Below, piece after piece: positions 48,890 to 60,933 of a stretch of DNA of 64,000 nucleotides; the stretch's first letter is position 1, and every line of letters begins with the position of its first letter. The notes beneath the pieces were generated by a model. It searched no databases. It saw only the letters and a program-made list of their open reading frames with translations, and was not told where the DNA came from. This stretch comes from Epiperipatus broadwayi (Eukaryota > Onychophora > Udeonychophora > Euonychophora > Peripatidae): positions 60,001 to 124,000 of the forward strand of contig JAQFVV010013064.1 of the NCBI GenBank assembly GCA_028023455.1, given 5' to 3'. The position numbers were made by a program, and so were the translations under genes.

Positions 48890-51285
48890 TTTAGCAGTAA
48901 ATAAATTCACTGGAATAACTTAAACAATAAAATATCAATTTATTAATTAGAAACAATAACCATAAGTGAAAGGGCTGCAGGCTATGTTATAAATATGAAT
49001 ACGTCATTCTGATTTTGTTTCAAATAATACAAAAGAAATATGCTATTACATTGTAATTTACAGATATATCAATAGGTTTACATAAAACATACCTATATAA
49101 GTATTCAGATATGTTGTATAATAATTTAAAATTAACATTTTTGAATTGTCATAAGCCAGCCAATAATAAAAGTTCATTTTTATATTATATAGTAATTAAT
49201 TTTAACATATATGTGGTTGATGATTGATTTTAATATATATGGGTACCCCTTCAAATTTGTATGCACACACTGGCATTTGTAAAAAAAAAATAAACTTACT
49301 AATCCATACATTTTTACAATAAAATTCTAAGTTGAAAATATACATAAACTGCACATGTATATGCATATTATTATTATGCCCCTACAAATCAAAGTTATTA
49401 ATTAATTCACTATTTCTAATAGTAAGTAAAAAGTTTTTTTTTTTTTTTAAAAAAAAAGAAAATTATTATTAGATTCAGTTTGGAAAGTTCTTTTAAAAAA
49501 AAAAAAATTGGGTTTTTTGTTTCTTCATTTACAATAAGATTTCCAAATCTACTTTTTTTAATAAAATAAAATTGGAAATGTCATTTATTATTATTTTTTT
49601 TAGTTGAATAATCTAATCAAAAATTATTTACCTTTAAAACCATGTAACTTTTTCCATTAGTGCTTGATATCATTCTTCATGAAATGAATATCAGTAGGAA
49701 TAATCTTTAGCAGTAATTATACATTTATGTTTTTTTTGCATATTGATAAAACTACATATATATAAACTATAGCATGAAACCTTCCATAAACTGGCTTATT
49801 CTAGAACAGTAGACTTGCCTATTGACATTTTTGAAAAAGGTATAAATCAAGTAACTGTTGACATTCAGTCTATAATTTTATAGACTTCATACAGACTGTC
49901 TAGTATACTTATGGTCTATGAACCACAAAAAAGTAGACCCTTGCTTCCAAGTGAATTCAAACTACTGTTGTGACATTAGTAGCAGCAGACTTATCTTCAG
50001 TTATAACTTCATAATAATACTGATATAATCTTTAATTTTTTTTTCCATCTTTTATAGTGTATAATAGAATTTGAAAACAATAATTAAATAAATTCTTTCT
50101 ATATCGTAAAAAAAAAAGACTTTTCAGTTCAATTTAATTAAAACCGAATTTTTATATAAAAGTATTTTTAATCCTTTAAACATCAGAGGATATATTAAAT
50201 TTTATCAAAATATATTATACAAGCTTTAATTTAAAGAACCTTACTTAATCTAATTAAAAATAGATTGGGAAATTTTATAAATACCATTATATCTATTGTA
50301 ACATAAAACAAGCTTGTTTTAGATTTCTTTTTTAATTTTAGATTTCTTTTTTAATTATCAAAATCAGGATAAAATATTAAACAGACCTTTTTTAATATTG
50401 AGTTTGTAATAATTTTTTTAATTCAAATTATTATTTAACTCTTAATTGTTATTCTAGTGTAATATAATAAATATCTACAAAAATTTTTGTTTTTATTTCT
50501 ACTTTTCCTTTTAATTTTATATATACACGCACACACCCTACTATGTTGTTGTATATCATGAGACACATAATCATCTCAGTATATAAACAGGATTGTTTTA
50601 AAAATGGGGTCATAGTTTAAATTGATACTATATGTGTGCATATATTTATTGCTAAGTATGCTTATACTGATTTTCCACAATCAAATTTACTATTTAATTA
50701 AATGATTTTTTTTTGCCCAATTTGTTTTTATTTTAACATTATTGTTCTATCTCAAAAATTTAATATGCAAATATTGCATAAGAAAATTGATTCTGTATCT
50801 TCTAAAATGTTTAAGTAGCTAAGTTTTAATAGTGATAATCGTTTTTATCATTTAGTTTAAATATTTAAAGAACTTATTTCTTGCTTTAATAAACTTATAA
50901 TAAATTTTTAAAATAATTTTTTTTTTTCCAAATTGACATTTTTATTGGGGGGGGGGGCACTTATGTTTGTAGATGTTTTATTATTGCTTCAGTAAAGAGG
51001 TCAGTAGTTTCAGTGATAATTATTTCAACAAAATATATTAAAAATAATTCTAAAAAAAATTATATCTAGAATTTTTTTTAAAGATATACAATATATTAAT
51101 TGTTAAGGTAAATATAATTTTAATGTGATTTATTTGATTTTTTTTAAAATATAATTTTTATTTTTTTAATTTAAAAAATGAGTATGAAAACATATTATTT
51201 AAGTAGCAATATTATAATAAAAACAGTTTAGAAATGGAGTTAAATTGGTCTAATAAGGAACACATTGTATATTTTTATTATTATT
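48890..51285. other. AT-rich stretch, nothing recognised
   Basis: AT runs, an A/T palindromic run near 49435-49460 and a G11 run at 50947. Confidence 0.4.
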
Positions 51286-51289
51286 GACA

Positions 51290-51580
51290 TATTCTGCAAT
51301 AAAAAGAAAAGATGGGACTATTATTAAAAAGAGAGATAATATCATGAAGTATATAGAAGAGTTTGCTCTTATTACAGCTTCTGAATTGCCCTGCATTTTA
51401 AATATAAAAAAAAGAGATATGTATTTAAGTCTATAAAGAAAAAATTATGATCGGATGAATGCAATAATATTATTGATATTTTAAAAATATAATAATTAGA
51501 AATTTCATACTTATCAGTTGTCTATCAGTTATAAACAAAATCTTTACCAAGATAATTACAAATTAGCTACAGTGAACTAT
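51290..51580 (+). mobile_element. RTE LINE fragment 5 (linker and RT start)
   Basis: Plus strand shows the linker-RT junction: GATGGGACTATTATTAAAAA then GAGAGATAATATCATGAAG, and residues ALITASELPCILN, equivalent to copy 1 at 10270-9950. An internal deletion leads to a later RT piece (ITNxQLATVN-like). Truncated. Confidence 0.65.
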
Positions 51581-51604
51581 GAATTCTAAATAAATTTATC
51601 ACTT

Positions 51605-51690
51605 GCAGGTTTCAGACCGGTTGTTGATGATGTCGCAGCGCCATCTGATGGCGGCAGTACACTCCCTCCTCAACTACCATCTATTCTTTT
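51605..51690. other. Small GC-rich patch of unknown nature
   Basis: Holds CAGACCGGTTGTTGATGATG and a hairpin CGCCATCTGATGGCG. It contrasts with the AT-rich surroundings; perhaps the end of another short repeat. It shares ACCGGTCTG with the family E ribozyme on the minus strand but lacks the GAAA and CUGANGA blocks. Confidence 0.3.
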
Positions 51691-52079
51691 GTATATATTG
51701 CTTTTCCAAATTCTTTATGTAGTCCCAAAGTTGTGCCATAGAAATTTAATTTTTGTTTTATAAATTTATTATTTTTTAAAATTGTCTTTTTGTTTGTGCA
51801 TGTGTAGCTTTTTGTTTAAAAAAAAAATTGCAATGACATTTTAATACTTTATTCATCTTTTTTAAAATTCTTATAATTCGTAGATAACTGTTATTTGTTT
51901 GTTTTTTCAATAATTAAAAATATCTTCAAAAATGGTTAACTTCACTTCCAATCTTTTCTAATTTTGGTAATCTCTTTATTATAAGAAATTTTTTCTTTTG
52001 TTTGTGTGCTAGCTTTTCTATTTTTTTTTTTAAAAAAAAAAAATCTTGCAAATAGATGATCTGTATTTTCAAAGATTCA

Positions 52080-52440
52080 CTGCAAAAAGGAATTTGCTGT
52101 TAACTAAAAGGAAACTCCTTGATTTCTCTATGGCTTTAAAGGAACTGAAGAGGGCAAATTTCTAATGTCCACATCATTCATTCTTGTCTTTGCAGCGAAT
52201 TACTATATCATTATTCATATAGTATACAAACGTGAATAGGCTGCTTACCAACATGCATTAGCCAGTGTTGTGTGTTATTGGCTTTTTATCTCATGAATTT
52301 AAGATCAAGAAACACCATGGTCCTTCTCAGTTGCCTCATAGCTCTTAGCTGAAATATTAGTTGAGTTTTTTTGAAGGCAGAATGTATATGTGTGTGAATG
52401 AAATACTTTTTTAAAAAATAGATATTAAAATCATGACAGA
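52080..52440 (+). other. RTE 5' leader, copy 6
   Basis: Matches the reverse complement of 11600-11890. Upstream of 52075 the similarity stops, supporting this as the 5' end region. Confidence 0.7.
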
Positions 52441-53340
52441 CAAAACTAAATTATGATATTTATTGCCAAGTTGGCAGCCAAAAGTAGAGGATATTAAAAT
52501 TTTCTTGATTGTGGACCCAAATTGCCATGTGATGACAATCTTTTATTTAGATACTTACAACTACAAATCCCTTTTAGGTGAAGGAAAATTGCATGAATTG
52601 GAAGAACTGTTAATATTAAATGGGATATTGTTGGACTTTGTGAAGTTCGAAGAAAAAGTGAACAGACAATTAATTTAAAAAGTGGATATACACTGTATTA
52701 TAAAGGCACAAATACTGGAAGCACAAATGGAATAAGATTCATTATAAATAAAAGGTGGAAATATAATGTTGTGGAGATTGATGGTGTGTCAGGCAGAATG
52801 GCAAAATTAGTTATTCAACTTAATGGAAGATATCAAATGCAGATAATTCAGATATATGTCCCAACAAGTTCCTATTGCAATAAAGAAGTAGCAGATTTTT
52901 ATGTGGATGTACAAAGAGCTTTTATTCAGAACAAACAATATTTTAAAATTATCATGAAAAGACTAATGCCAGAATTGGTAAATGATTGAGAGATGAAAAT
53001 GTTGTGGGCAAATTTGGTTTTGTTAAATGAGAGAGGAGACGATAGACTTATGGAGTTTGCTGAAAAAAAATTATATTATGAATTCTTTCTTTGAGAAAAA
53101 TGTTAAATGGAAATCGACATGAAAACATCGAAATGAAGTATAGCAGAATTGTGTTATATTTTGACTAATAGAAAGTATATATTTCAAGATTGTAATAGTC
53201 TTAATAAATTCAACACAAAAAGTGATCATCGATTATTGAGATGTAAGAGAAGCTTTAATGCAAAACTAGAGAGCCAAAAATTATTAAGAAAAACAATATT
53301 CACAGTTGATATTCCTAACCTTAAAAAACATTCTATCTAA
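52434..53340 (+). pseudogene. RTE endonuclease, copy 6
   Basis: After an ATGACAGACAAAACTAAATT start region, fragments read WQPKVEDI, DTYNYKSLLGEGKLHELEEL, MEIDGVSGRMAKLVIQLNGR then YQMQIIQIYVPTSSY, LMEFAEKKL-like residues, RKYIFQDCNSLNKFNTKSDH and RLLRCKR. These are the same endonuclease blocks as in copy 1, with the catalytic DH (SDHRLLRC) near 53222. Stops and frameshifts inactivate it. Confidence 0.8.
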
Positions 53341-53889
53341 TGAATTTAAATTAGAACTTGAAAATTGTAAAATATTAGTGGATTTTGAATGAAATCCATA
53401 GGAAGATAACTGATATACTATTAAGAATTGCAAAAAATATAGCCGATACAAAAAAGTAGCAATTTATGAAGAAAAGAAGGAATATGTAGGATTTTGTAAA
53501 ATGATAAAAAGAATTAATAATGATCTATAAGAAAACAATTATGAATTAACAAGGAAAGATGTGGAAGAAAATAAAAATACTTATAGTGTAAACCAGCATC
53601 CTGGTATTAATAGGAAACATTTCTGCAATAAGAAAAAATAATGGGTCTATTATTAAAAAAGAGAGATGATGTCAATAACTGATCTCTGCCATAGTGGACA
53701 ATACACATTTGAATACACAGCTTATTTTCATATATGAATATAAAATAAACAAGTGGTTATTAAATATAAAACATTTCATCCTATGTTTTTAGCACAAATG
53801 TTTTAATTTGCCTACGATATTTATGTCATTAAACTTATTTAAATTTAACAATTAAAAAAAACAAAACTCATTCTTTAATATACACATCT

Positions 53890-54690
53890 ATGCAGCTATT
53901 AATAATATTTATTAGTCATTCATTAGACTAGAAATTATCCAATAATGAATAATATTTCTGTAGTGTAATTTTCACTACACCATTCTTATGCAAGGCAGGG
54001 ACTGGTTTCTATCCCCTTTTAACACCTTGTGGAGTAATGTAATCATAAACTTATAACCAAAGACATGAAAAAGATATACCATCCCCTAAGATGCATATTG
54101 CATACTGAACCAGCACTCATCAGTTGACTCAGACAACAATTTCTTACACATATCTTTATCATTGTTCAATATATATATAGATAACAAATTACTACAATTT
54201 AATTGATGTAACAAATATGATGCCCTTAGAATTTTAACACAAATCACTTAATGAAAATATATTAATATTGATTAGTCTTTCAAGGGTGCATCTTTGGATC
54301 AGATTTTTTTCATGTATCTTTATCATATATTTATGATTACATTCCTTTAAAAGGTATTAATATTTACTGAGGCTATAACCTCGATAATATGCGTATAAAA
54401 TGCGATAGTAGGGACCTCTACGGGTGTTGTAACCACAAGCTTACGCTTTGCGAGAGTGGTATAGTGAAAATTACACTACAGAAATATTATTTCTTATTGG
54501 GTAATCTCTAGTAAATGAATGATTAATAAATATTAATATACTTACATTAAGTAATTTGTGTTAAAGTTGTGAGGGCAGCACATTTGGCACATCAATTAAA
54601 CTGTAGTAATTTGCTGTCTATCTATAGGTATACAGAACCATAACAAAGATATGTGTAAGAAATTGTGATCAGCATCAACTAATGAGTGAA
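53890..54690. repeat. Family B inverted complex (B3)
   Basis: A family B unit (53905-54265) is followed by an inverted one (54690-54290). The outer pieces pair (CACTCATCAGTTGAC with the reverse complement near 54680), and TAGTCATTCATTAGACTAG near 53914 pairs with the segment near 54511-54530. TGTAGTGTAATTTTCACTAC at 53958 pairs with 54461-54480. The inverted unit has extra sequence (54355-54460) including a GC-richer piece. It interrupts the RTE copy. Confidence 0.75.
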
Positions 54691-54699
54691 ACAACATCT

Positions 54700-55440
54700 T
54701 GGAATTGATAGGAAACATTACTGCAAAAAGAAAGAAAAGATGGAACTATTGCTGAAAAGAAAGATGACATCATGGAATGTGCAGAAGAGTTTGATTAAGA
54801 ATCATAGAGCAATAAAAAACAAGAAAATGTAACCTCTACAATTTTTACATCTTCTGAATTGTTTAGCATTTTAAATGAAGAGATAAGGCATGTAATTAAA
54901 TCTATGGAGATAACTTATCTTAAAAGGAACAGATGAAGAAATAGAAAAATTATTGATAGAATTATATACCAGATGTCTAGAGATGGTAAAGATGTGCCAA
55001 ATGATTGGAATAATGCAGTAAAATAATATTACGAAGATGATTTCAGTTTCCACTAGCAAACTGAATTTTAATCAATCATAAGAACAAGCTGGATTTAAAA
55101 GTGGTTTTAGTACAGAAATAATATCCAAGAATTGAGATGAATTGTAGAATGGACCAATAAATATGAGGTGCCATTATGCCTTGTATTTGTAAGTTATGAA
55201 AAAGCATTTGTTTTTATTAGCATTTTTGTTGTGATTAAAACCCAGGTTATTGTCATATTCTGAAGAATATTTATCAAAATGCTACAATAATGATTAGATT
55301 ATATTGTCATATTAAGAGAGGACTATTGTTGAGATGTGTTTGACAGGATGACTCCATATCTCCAGAACTCTTTATAGTAGTTTGAATAAAGTAAATGAAG
55401 ATTACTTATACTTAAATCATCTAGATTTTGCAGAGGGTGT
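54700..55440 (+). pseudogene. RTE reverse transcriptase, copy 6
   Basis: Fragments: ILNEEIRHVIKSME, DVPNDWNNAVK (RT block 2), QAGFKSGFSTEI, EVPLCLVFVSYEKAFVFIS ('FVDYEKAFDS' with Asp changed to Ser), and later HLDFAEG, the 'FADD' region degraded. Many stops. Confidence 0.75.
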
Positions 55441-55731
55441 GGTTTTTGAAAATTATACATCAAGACTGCAGGGAAAGTTCCTTTTCTTTTGGATCAGAAG
55501 GGAATATTACTTCTTCAAATCCCAGGATTGACTATGCCTTGTGAATAAAAAGGAAGAACACCACTAACAATTAGATAGATTTAATCTGGAACAGTTGAAT
55601 CATAATTTGAATAACTCTGGCTGAAATGAAGAATTAGCACTTATTTAAAAGATAGTTAGAGATTAGATTATACTATTACCTGAAATAGACTTGTAATATT
55701 TGTCAGAAAGAAGTAAATGACAATTATTATT

Positions 55732-55790
55732 ATTTTTTTTTCATATGACAAAGTGTTGACCGGGAAGCAAACCCGAGCTAGCTGAGTCTT
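55732..55790 (-). repeat. tRNA-derived SINE fragment (family G, copy G2)
   Basis: Minus strand: GACTCAGCTAGCTCGGGTTT, GCTTCCCGGTCAACA (B-box-like), then TTTGTCATATGA and an A-tail. The B-box-to-tail layout (…TATGA-An) matches G1. Inserted in RTE copy 6. Confidence 0.4.
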
Positions 55791-55989
55791 ATATTTAAAG
55801 ACTGATTTGTACTTTATTTTAAATAATTTGAATTTGTAAATAAGGTTTACTATCCAGTTATATTATTTAAAAGAAACTGTCAATTTAAAAAAAAAGAATT
55901 TGTAATAACTTCTCTTTATTTGTTAAATTATTTTTTTTTAAAGAAAAAAATAATTGTATTACATGTGTGCTAAGTTTTTGAATTTTATA

Positions 55990-56515
55990 TAGGTTATAAT
56001 GAATTAGAAGAAATTAACAACTACAAATACTTTGTCAGAAGTATTGATACATATGGAAACATTAACCAAATAATTAAACTTAGATGGGGTACTTTTGGTA
56101 GAAATAACTATATTAAAAGAAAATATACTTTTGTGTTTGAAAAAGGTTTTTAATTAATGTATTTTGCCAGTTCGTACTTATGGATCTGAGAGTTGGATAC
56201 TTAACAGAAGAGCAATACAGAAACTTCAGACTACTCAACCAAGTATGAACTAATGTGTGAGTAATTAAGAAGAGATCAGCAATGATATATATGAGCGAGA
56301 GAACAGACAGGTATCATTGAAAGAATTAAAGAGTCACTTGGAGCTGGTGTGAACATATTGCTAGAAGAGGATTCCAAGAGTTTAAAAAAAAAAACTTAGA
56401 AATTACATTTAAGATGTATGTTTGTTACTGTGATGTGGAGAAGAGAGTCTAGAGATCAGATAAACTGGTTTAAACTTGGAGAGATTTTCATCTTGCAGTG
56501 AATTGATAGTTGTTA
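55990..56515 (+). pseudogene. RTE C-terminal domain and 3' end, copy 6
   Basis: Residues such as ELEEINNYKYFVRSIDTYGN, ASSYLWI/YGSESWILNRRAIQ-like and TGIIERIKESLGAGVN correspond to the C-terminal 'YLG..I..DG', 'YGSETWTL' and 'W.GHIAR' blocks of RTE LINEs. It ends with the conserved 3' terminus. Confidence 0.75.
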
Positions 56516-56519
56516 AAAA

Positions 56520-57330
56520 TGATCTAACTTTATAATACTGAAAATGGCCATCATATTTGTAAGTCATTTGTGGTTTGAACTCTCCACTTTGGCATTGCTA
56601 AAAAGTTTTATTTTATGAGTTTTCATGAAATATTAAAAATTTTATAATGTTCTGTAATTAATTGAGATTGTGTGAAATTATTAAATAAGGATTTTTTTTA
56701 AAAAATCTTTTGGATTCTATTGTGCATTGTTTCTACTTAGCTTTGAGCAATGGACTTAATATTATTTTATTAATTTCATTGTTTATATTAATCTACTGGT
56801 TTTTGTTATCACTAGGAAATAGATTAAAATTATTTTCTTCTACTTTTGCAATTCGTTAATAAATTTATAATTTATGATTGGTTTTATCATTTTTAATTAA
56901 AAATAGCTAATTATTACTGAAATGTAATGATTTTTGTTTAACATTCATAAATTTGGAAAAAAAAATTGATTTGCTCCATTTGAAATGAAATGGGCTTTTT
57001 TAAAGAAATAAAATGCACATTATAAAATTAACATTGAAAGTTATTAAGCTTTTCAAAATACACTATGTTTTTTTTTTTTCAGAAATAACACTTTTTTTTT
57101 TTCAAATTTAAACTCCATCACAAAAATATATTGCTATTTATTAACTACTATTTATCTCTATTTTTGGAATTAATATTTCTTGTGTTTATATTACATGTTT
57201 AGTTTAAAAGAACTTTTCTTTATTATTATAAAATTGGTTATCATCATTTACAACTGCTAGCAGTCTATTACCAAAATATCGGAATTTGTTGCAGTGTTTC
57301 ACAATAGCAAACTTTCTTGTTCACTCAAGT
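56520..57330. other. AT-rich stretch, nothing recognised
   Basis: Only short ORFs and homopolymers. Confidence 0.4.
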
Positions 57331-57344
57331 TTTGTGATTAATGA

Positions 57345-57445
57345 GATCCTATTTTTGTTTCTTCTACCAACATATCCAGTTGAGCTCCATTTCAGCTTTT
57401 TATTTTTTTAATAATTCCAATGATATCTGTTCTCTTCATCCAACT
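57345..57445 (-). mobile_element. RTE LINE fragment 7, short
   Basis: TATCCAGTTGAGCTCCATTTCAG and GATATCTGTTCTCT parallel 8705-8800 in copy 1 and 26150-26220 in fragment 2b. About 100 bp only. Confidence 0.6.
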
Positions 57446-57911
57446 GGAGATTAGACATTAAAGATAGTAGTGAATGGCCACAATGCTCACATGGATACTA
57501 ATATAACTGAAAAATAATTGTGAAGAATTCCAGCAACTTGGAAAACCATAATGATGTGGTCTGGAAGATGATAGATCAAAGTATATAAAGTTTAGTACAG
57601 TTTTATGTTGTATATGTGAACTCAAAGGATAATAATGATAGTGTTAACTCTCTAGAAGTAAGATGAGAAATAAGTTTTTTAAATAAAAAGTTTTAATAGA
57701 TAAAAGAAACAAATAATTTACATGGATTTAGAGTAAAACAACATGTTAAGAAAAATAACAGAACAAAGAAACATAATATTAGAAGTCACAACACAACAAA
57801 AGATTATATTTAAGGCAATAAACATCACATGATCACCATTTTCTATGCTTGCTTATAACTATTATTAAAACAGGCAAAACTCTCTATACGTATTGCCAAT
57901 CAGTGCAAGGC

Positions 57912-57953
57912 TCCTCACTGACGAAAGCCACAAGCCAGAAACTAGTCTGGGGA
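57912..57953 (+). ncRNA. Hammerhead-like motif D2
   Basis: UCCUCA / UGGGGA stem I, intact CUGACGA, stem II A-AGC-CACAA-GCC-A (one A.C mismatch), GAAA, CUAGUC. Predicted cleavage after 57947. Weakened stem II; activity uncertain. Confidence 0.6.
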
Positions 57954-58346
57954 TATTGGATGAGTAGGCACTAGATGGGGATTATATGCACAAGCCTTCT
58001 GGCATGTATTGATTACTCTGCCTTGCACTGAGTGACAATACATATAGATAGTTTTGCCTGTTTTAATAACAGTTACAAGCAAGCATAGGGAAATGGTGAT
58101 CATGTGATGTTTATTGGCTTAAAACCAATCCTGCCTAATAGGATAGTGGTGGCTATGGTTATTAAAGAACCAAAATCATCAAATTCAGACCTATACGACT
58201 ACATAAGCTGATGAGCTTGGATTGAAAATATTATAGTGTTTTCAATTTAAGACTCATAGTTTTGTAGTTAAGTAGGGATAAAAGGTGGCTGCTGGAGGGT
58301 TGCATTAGATCCTAAGATCTAGATGCAGTGCTCTCAGATCCAAGAC

Positions 58347-58388
58347 TCCTCACTGACGAAGGCCACAAGCCAGAAATTAGTCTGGGGA
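58347..58388 (+). ncRNA. Hammerhead-like motif D3
   Basis: UCCUCA / UGGGGA stem I, intact CUGACGA, stem II GGC-CACAA-GCC flanked by A.A, GAAA, then UUAGUC (first stem III base C changed to U, giving a U.G pair). Best-preserved D core. Predicted cleavage after 58382. Confidence 0.65.
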
Positions 58389-58519
58389 TATTGGATGAGT
58401 AAGCACTAGAGGGGGATTATATGCACAAGCCTTCTGGTATCCATTGATTACTCTGGCTTGCACTAGGTGGCAAAACATATAGAGAGTTTTGCCTGCTTTA
58501 ATAAAAGATTATATTGTAA

Positions 58520-60000
58520 CTGAATTTTTGATTTAGAATCTATTCATGAAGAATTATTAAGCCATATCTTAACTTTATTCAAAAATTTATTCATAAGTAC
58601 TATTTAAAATTGATGATCATTGTAATTTAGTATTAATATATTTAAAGAACTCTATCCTTCTTAAAACTATCCTCTACACAATCAGAAAATTGAATTTCAT
58701 TTTTGTGTTCACTTAATCTCTATCTTAATACTTCTTTACTTTTTATATTAAAAAAGAATGTATGCAGACTTCCCATTGTATCTTCCATTTGGAACAAAGA
58801 TGCCAATATTTGAGAAAAATTTGAGGGTTTGTGTACATTTATATCAAATTGATCATACATTTAATATCATTTCTTGCAATTTTCAATTCTGAAGTTTTAT
58901 AATTCAGATGAAAATAATATATAGTAATTCATTAATTGGGACTTTAATTATTTTCATATTGTGCATTTCATTCTGTTAACACTTCTTTTCTGTGCATGTA
59001 ACATTTTAACAAGTGAGTTGGTAAGCAATAACAAACTAATAGACAGTGATCGAATTACTCTTAGTAACTATTCTGTTGACTAATTAACTTATATATATAT
59101 AGGCTCATTAAAAAAATTAAAAGGTCTTTTACTAATGTGTATTTAGCTTGGCAGCCTTATGAGATTTTACTGAATAATCGTTTGAAGATTATTTAAATAA
59201 TGAAGATTTATCAATCTATTATACATTTCCATATTATATTTTATTTTTAGAAATTTATGATTTACAACTAATATCCTGAAAAATATTCATAGCTGCAGTC
59301 ATTTTTTTCATGTAAATCTTGCATATTATATTGTATAACATTTAATTATTATTATCTCATGTTCAGCATTATGTTTATTCATTTTTACTTTTTTTAAAAA
59401 AAATATCAGGGGGTGAGGGTTGATAGTTTTTTTTTATAGCTTTTTAAAATAGTCTAACCTCCCCACTCTCCATATTTTTGTTCTGCAATATTTTTTCACC
59501 TATCATTATCATTCAATAATGGCAGTAAAAATTACCCTTCTTGAATTTAAATAATAAATTATTAATGAATGAATAATTATGTAATTAAATGTATAATTTC
59601 CTTGAAAGCTCAGTTCATGAATATGGGTTCAGCAATTATGAATTATTATAATTAGGTGTAATCTTTTTTATTATTGATTACATTTCACCATCTTCTCTTC
59701 CTCTAACAGTCTTCATATGAGAGTATATAATCTTTTTTATCTTAGGTATATTTTGCATTACATTCTTGTTCTTGCTTTGTGTATGTTTAATACTGTTCTA
59801 TTACAAATATCTATACCATGAAATTACATTATAGGGTGTTATTAGTAACATTTGAACATAATCATATTAGCAAAGTATTTTATATTGCTTGGGAAAACAT
59901 TCATAAGCTTCTGTATATTATATTGAAATTTTTAATAGTAAAATAGTTAAAGAAAATTAAACTTTATGTTGGAAAGTATATTTCAGGTCTGAAGACCTTC
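58520..60000. other. AT-rich stretch, nothing recognised
   Basis: No coding or repeat signal beyond simple runs. Confidence 0.4.
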
Positions 60001-60189
60001 ACTATATTATTAAGAAAGACTATGGTATTTCACAATACTATATTGCTTGTATGATGCAGTTAGATTAAAGTCATTTGAACTTATAATTGTCTGTGCTGCT
60101 ACGTAGGAAAAGAACATTCTAAGCTGTAAAATCTTTTTGGAATGGCTTTCATTGTCAAGAAAAATATTGCAATGTCTGTTATTAGATAC

Positions 60190-60930
60190 AATCCTGTAAA
60201 TAATCAAATATTGAATGGAAGTAAATTTCACGAAAAGAGAAACAATCTTGGAAAGTAGGTTTATTAAAATATGCTATTGGGTAATTGTGAGTGGAGTAAA
60301 GATTATTGAACAAATGGAAAAATATAATACAAAAAGCTGTGCTACAAACAAATTAAATCAAGATATTTTTGATGAAGTATTTTGTATATCTTCAGTAAGC
60401 TCGCTCAGATTAACCCTGAGATCATTGCCCCCCCAAAAAAGATGGCATTGCAATCAGAAATTTTTCAGAAAATGAAAGAACAATTGGAAAAAGTGTTAAC
60501 TAAATTGGGTTAATTATTCTGGAAAACTACTCAGAGGCCTGTAGATGAAATAAATTAATTTATACTAAAGAAAATAATCTTGTGGGATGTGCAAGCTATA
60601 AATACCAAAGATATTTTATCATATGTAAATAGGATTATTCTGAAATTTATTCAATATGGATTAAGCTTTACATTGAAAGAGAATTTCACTTATATAAGCT
60701 TTGAGGAACAATCAATAAGAAGCGTCATTTGTAACATACTTTGAATAAGTGAAGAGGATAGGGAATACCAAATCATTGATGCAATAACTGTGCTAAATTA
60801 TGTAATGTTTCTAGGAAAATGGGAAACAGGATATTTCATTGATCTATATATGTCGTTAGATTCTATTGTTAAACAAGCTACGGTGAAACATTAGTAAAGG
60901 AGTTGGACTGAAAATTATAATGAAAGATGC
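60190..60930 (+). other. Possible decayed coding region of unknown family
   Basis: Several adjacent plus-strand pieces in different frames look protein-like: RFIKICYWVIVSGVKIIEQM, MKEQLEKVLTKLG, YQIIDAITVLNYVMFLGKWE and GYFIDLYMSLDSIVKQATVK. No family motif was recognised; it could be an old element ORF. Confidence 0.3.
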
Positions 60931-60933
60931 AAA

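Larger units (their letters stand above)
52075..56515 (+). mobile_element. RTE LINE copy 6, long, plus strand, with insertions
   Basis: Begins with the leader shared with copy 1 (52080-52440) and ends with GAGATTTTCATCTTGCAGTG at 56486-56505, the same 3' end as other copies. Two insertions interrupt it: a family B block (53890-54690) and a SINE (55732-55790). A ~90-bp linker segment (TAGGAAACATT ... GATGATGTC / GATGACATC) occurs on both sides of the family B block (about 53615-53680 and 54705-54775), so either two LINE copies meet here or the segment was duplicated. Confidence 0.8.
57811..58502 (+). mobile_element. Family D compound element D2-D3 with two hammerhead-like units
   Basis: A ~692-bp non-coding element between 13-bp direct repeats AAAAGATTATATT (57798-57810, 58503-58515). 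Order: an inverted arm (57811-57910); a first unit with hammerhead-like core (57912-57953) running to GTTTTGCCTG; a body of ~270 bp; a second, direct unit (58347-58500) with another core. The inverted arm is the reverse complement of ~58018-58125. Tandem terminal units plus an inverted end and variable-length target duplications are known for Penelope-like elements; the ~435-bp unit with repeated hammerheads also recalls animal retrozymes. No RT or GIY-YIG sequence, so it is non-autonomous. Confidence 0.75.

Noticed and set aside
51605-51690. Possible hammerhead sharing ACCGGTCTG
   Set aside because: GAAA and CUGANGA blocks are missing in the right order on both strands and no stem I partner exists.
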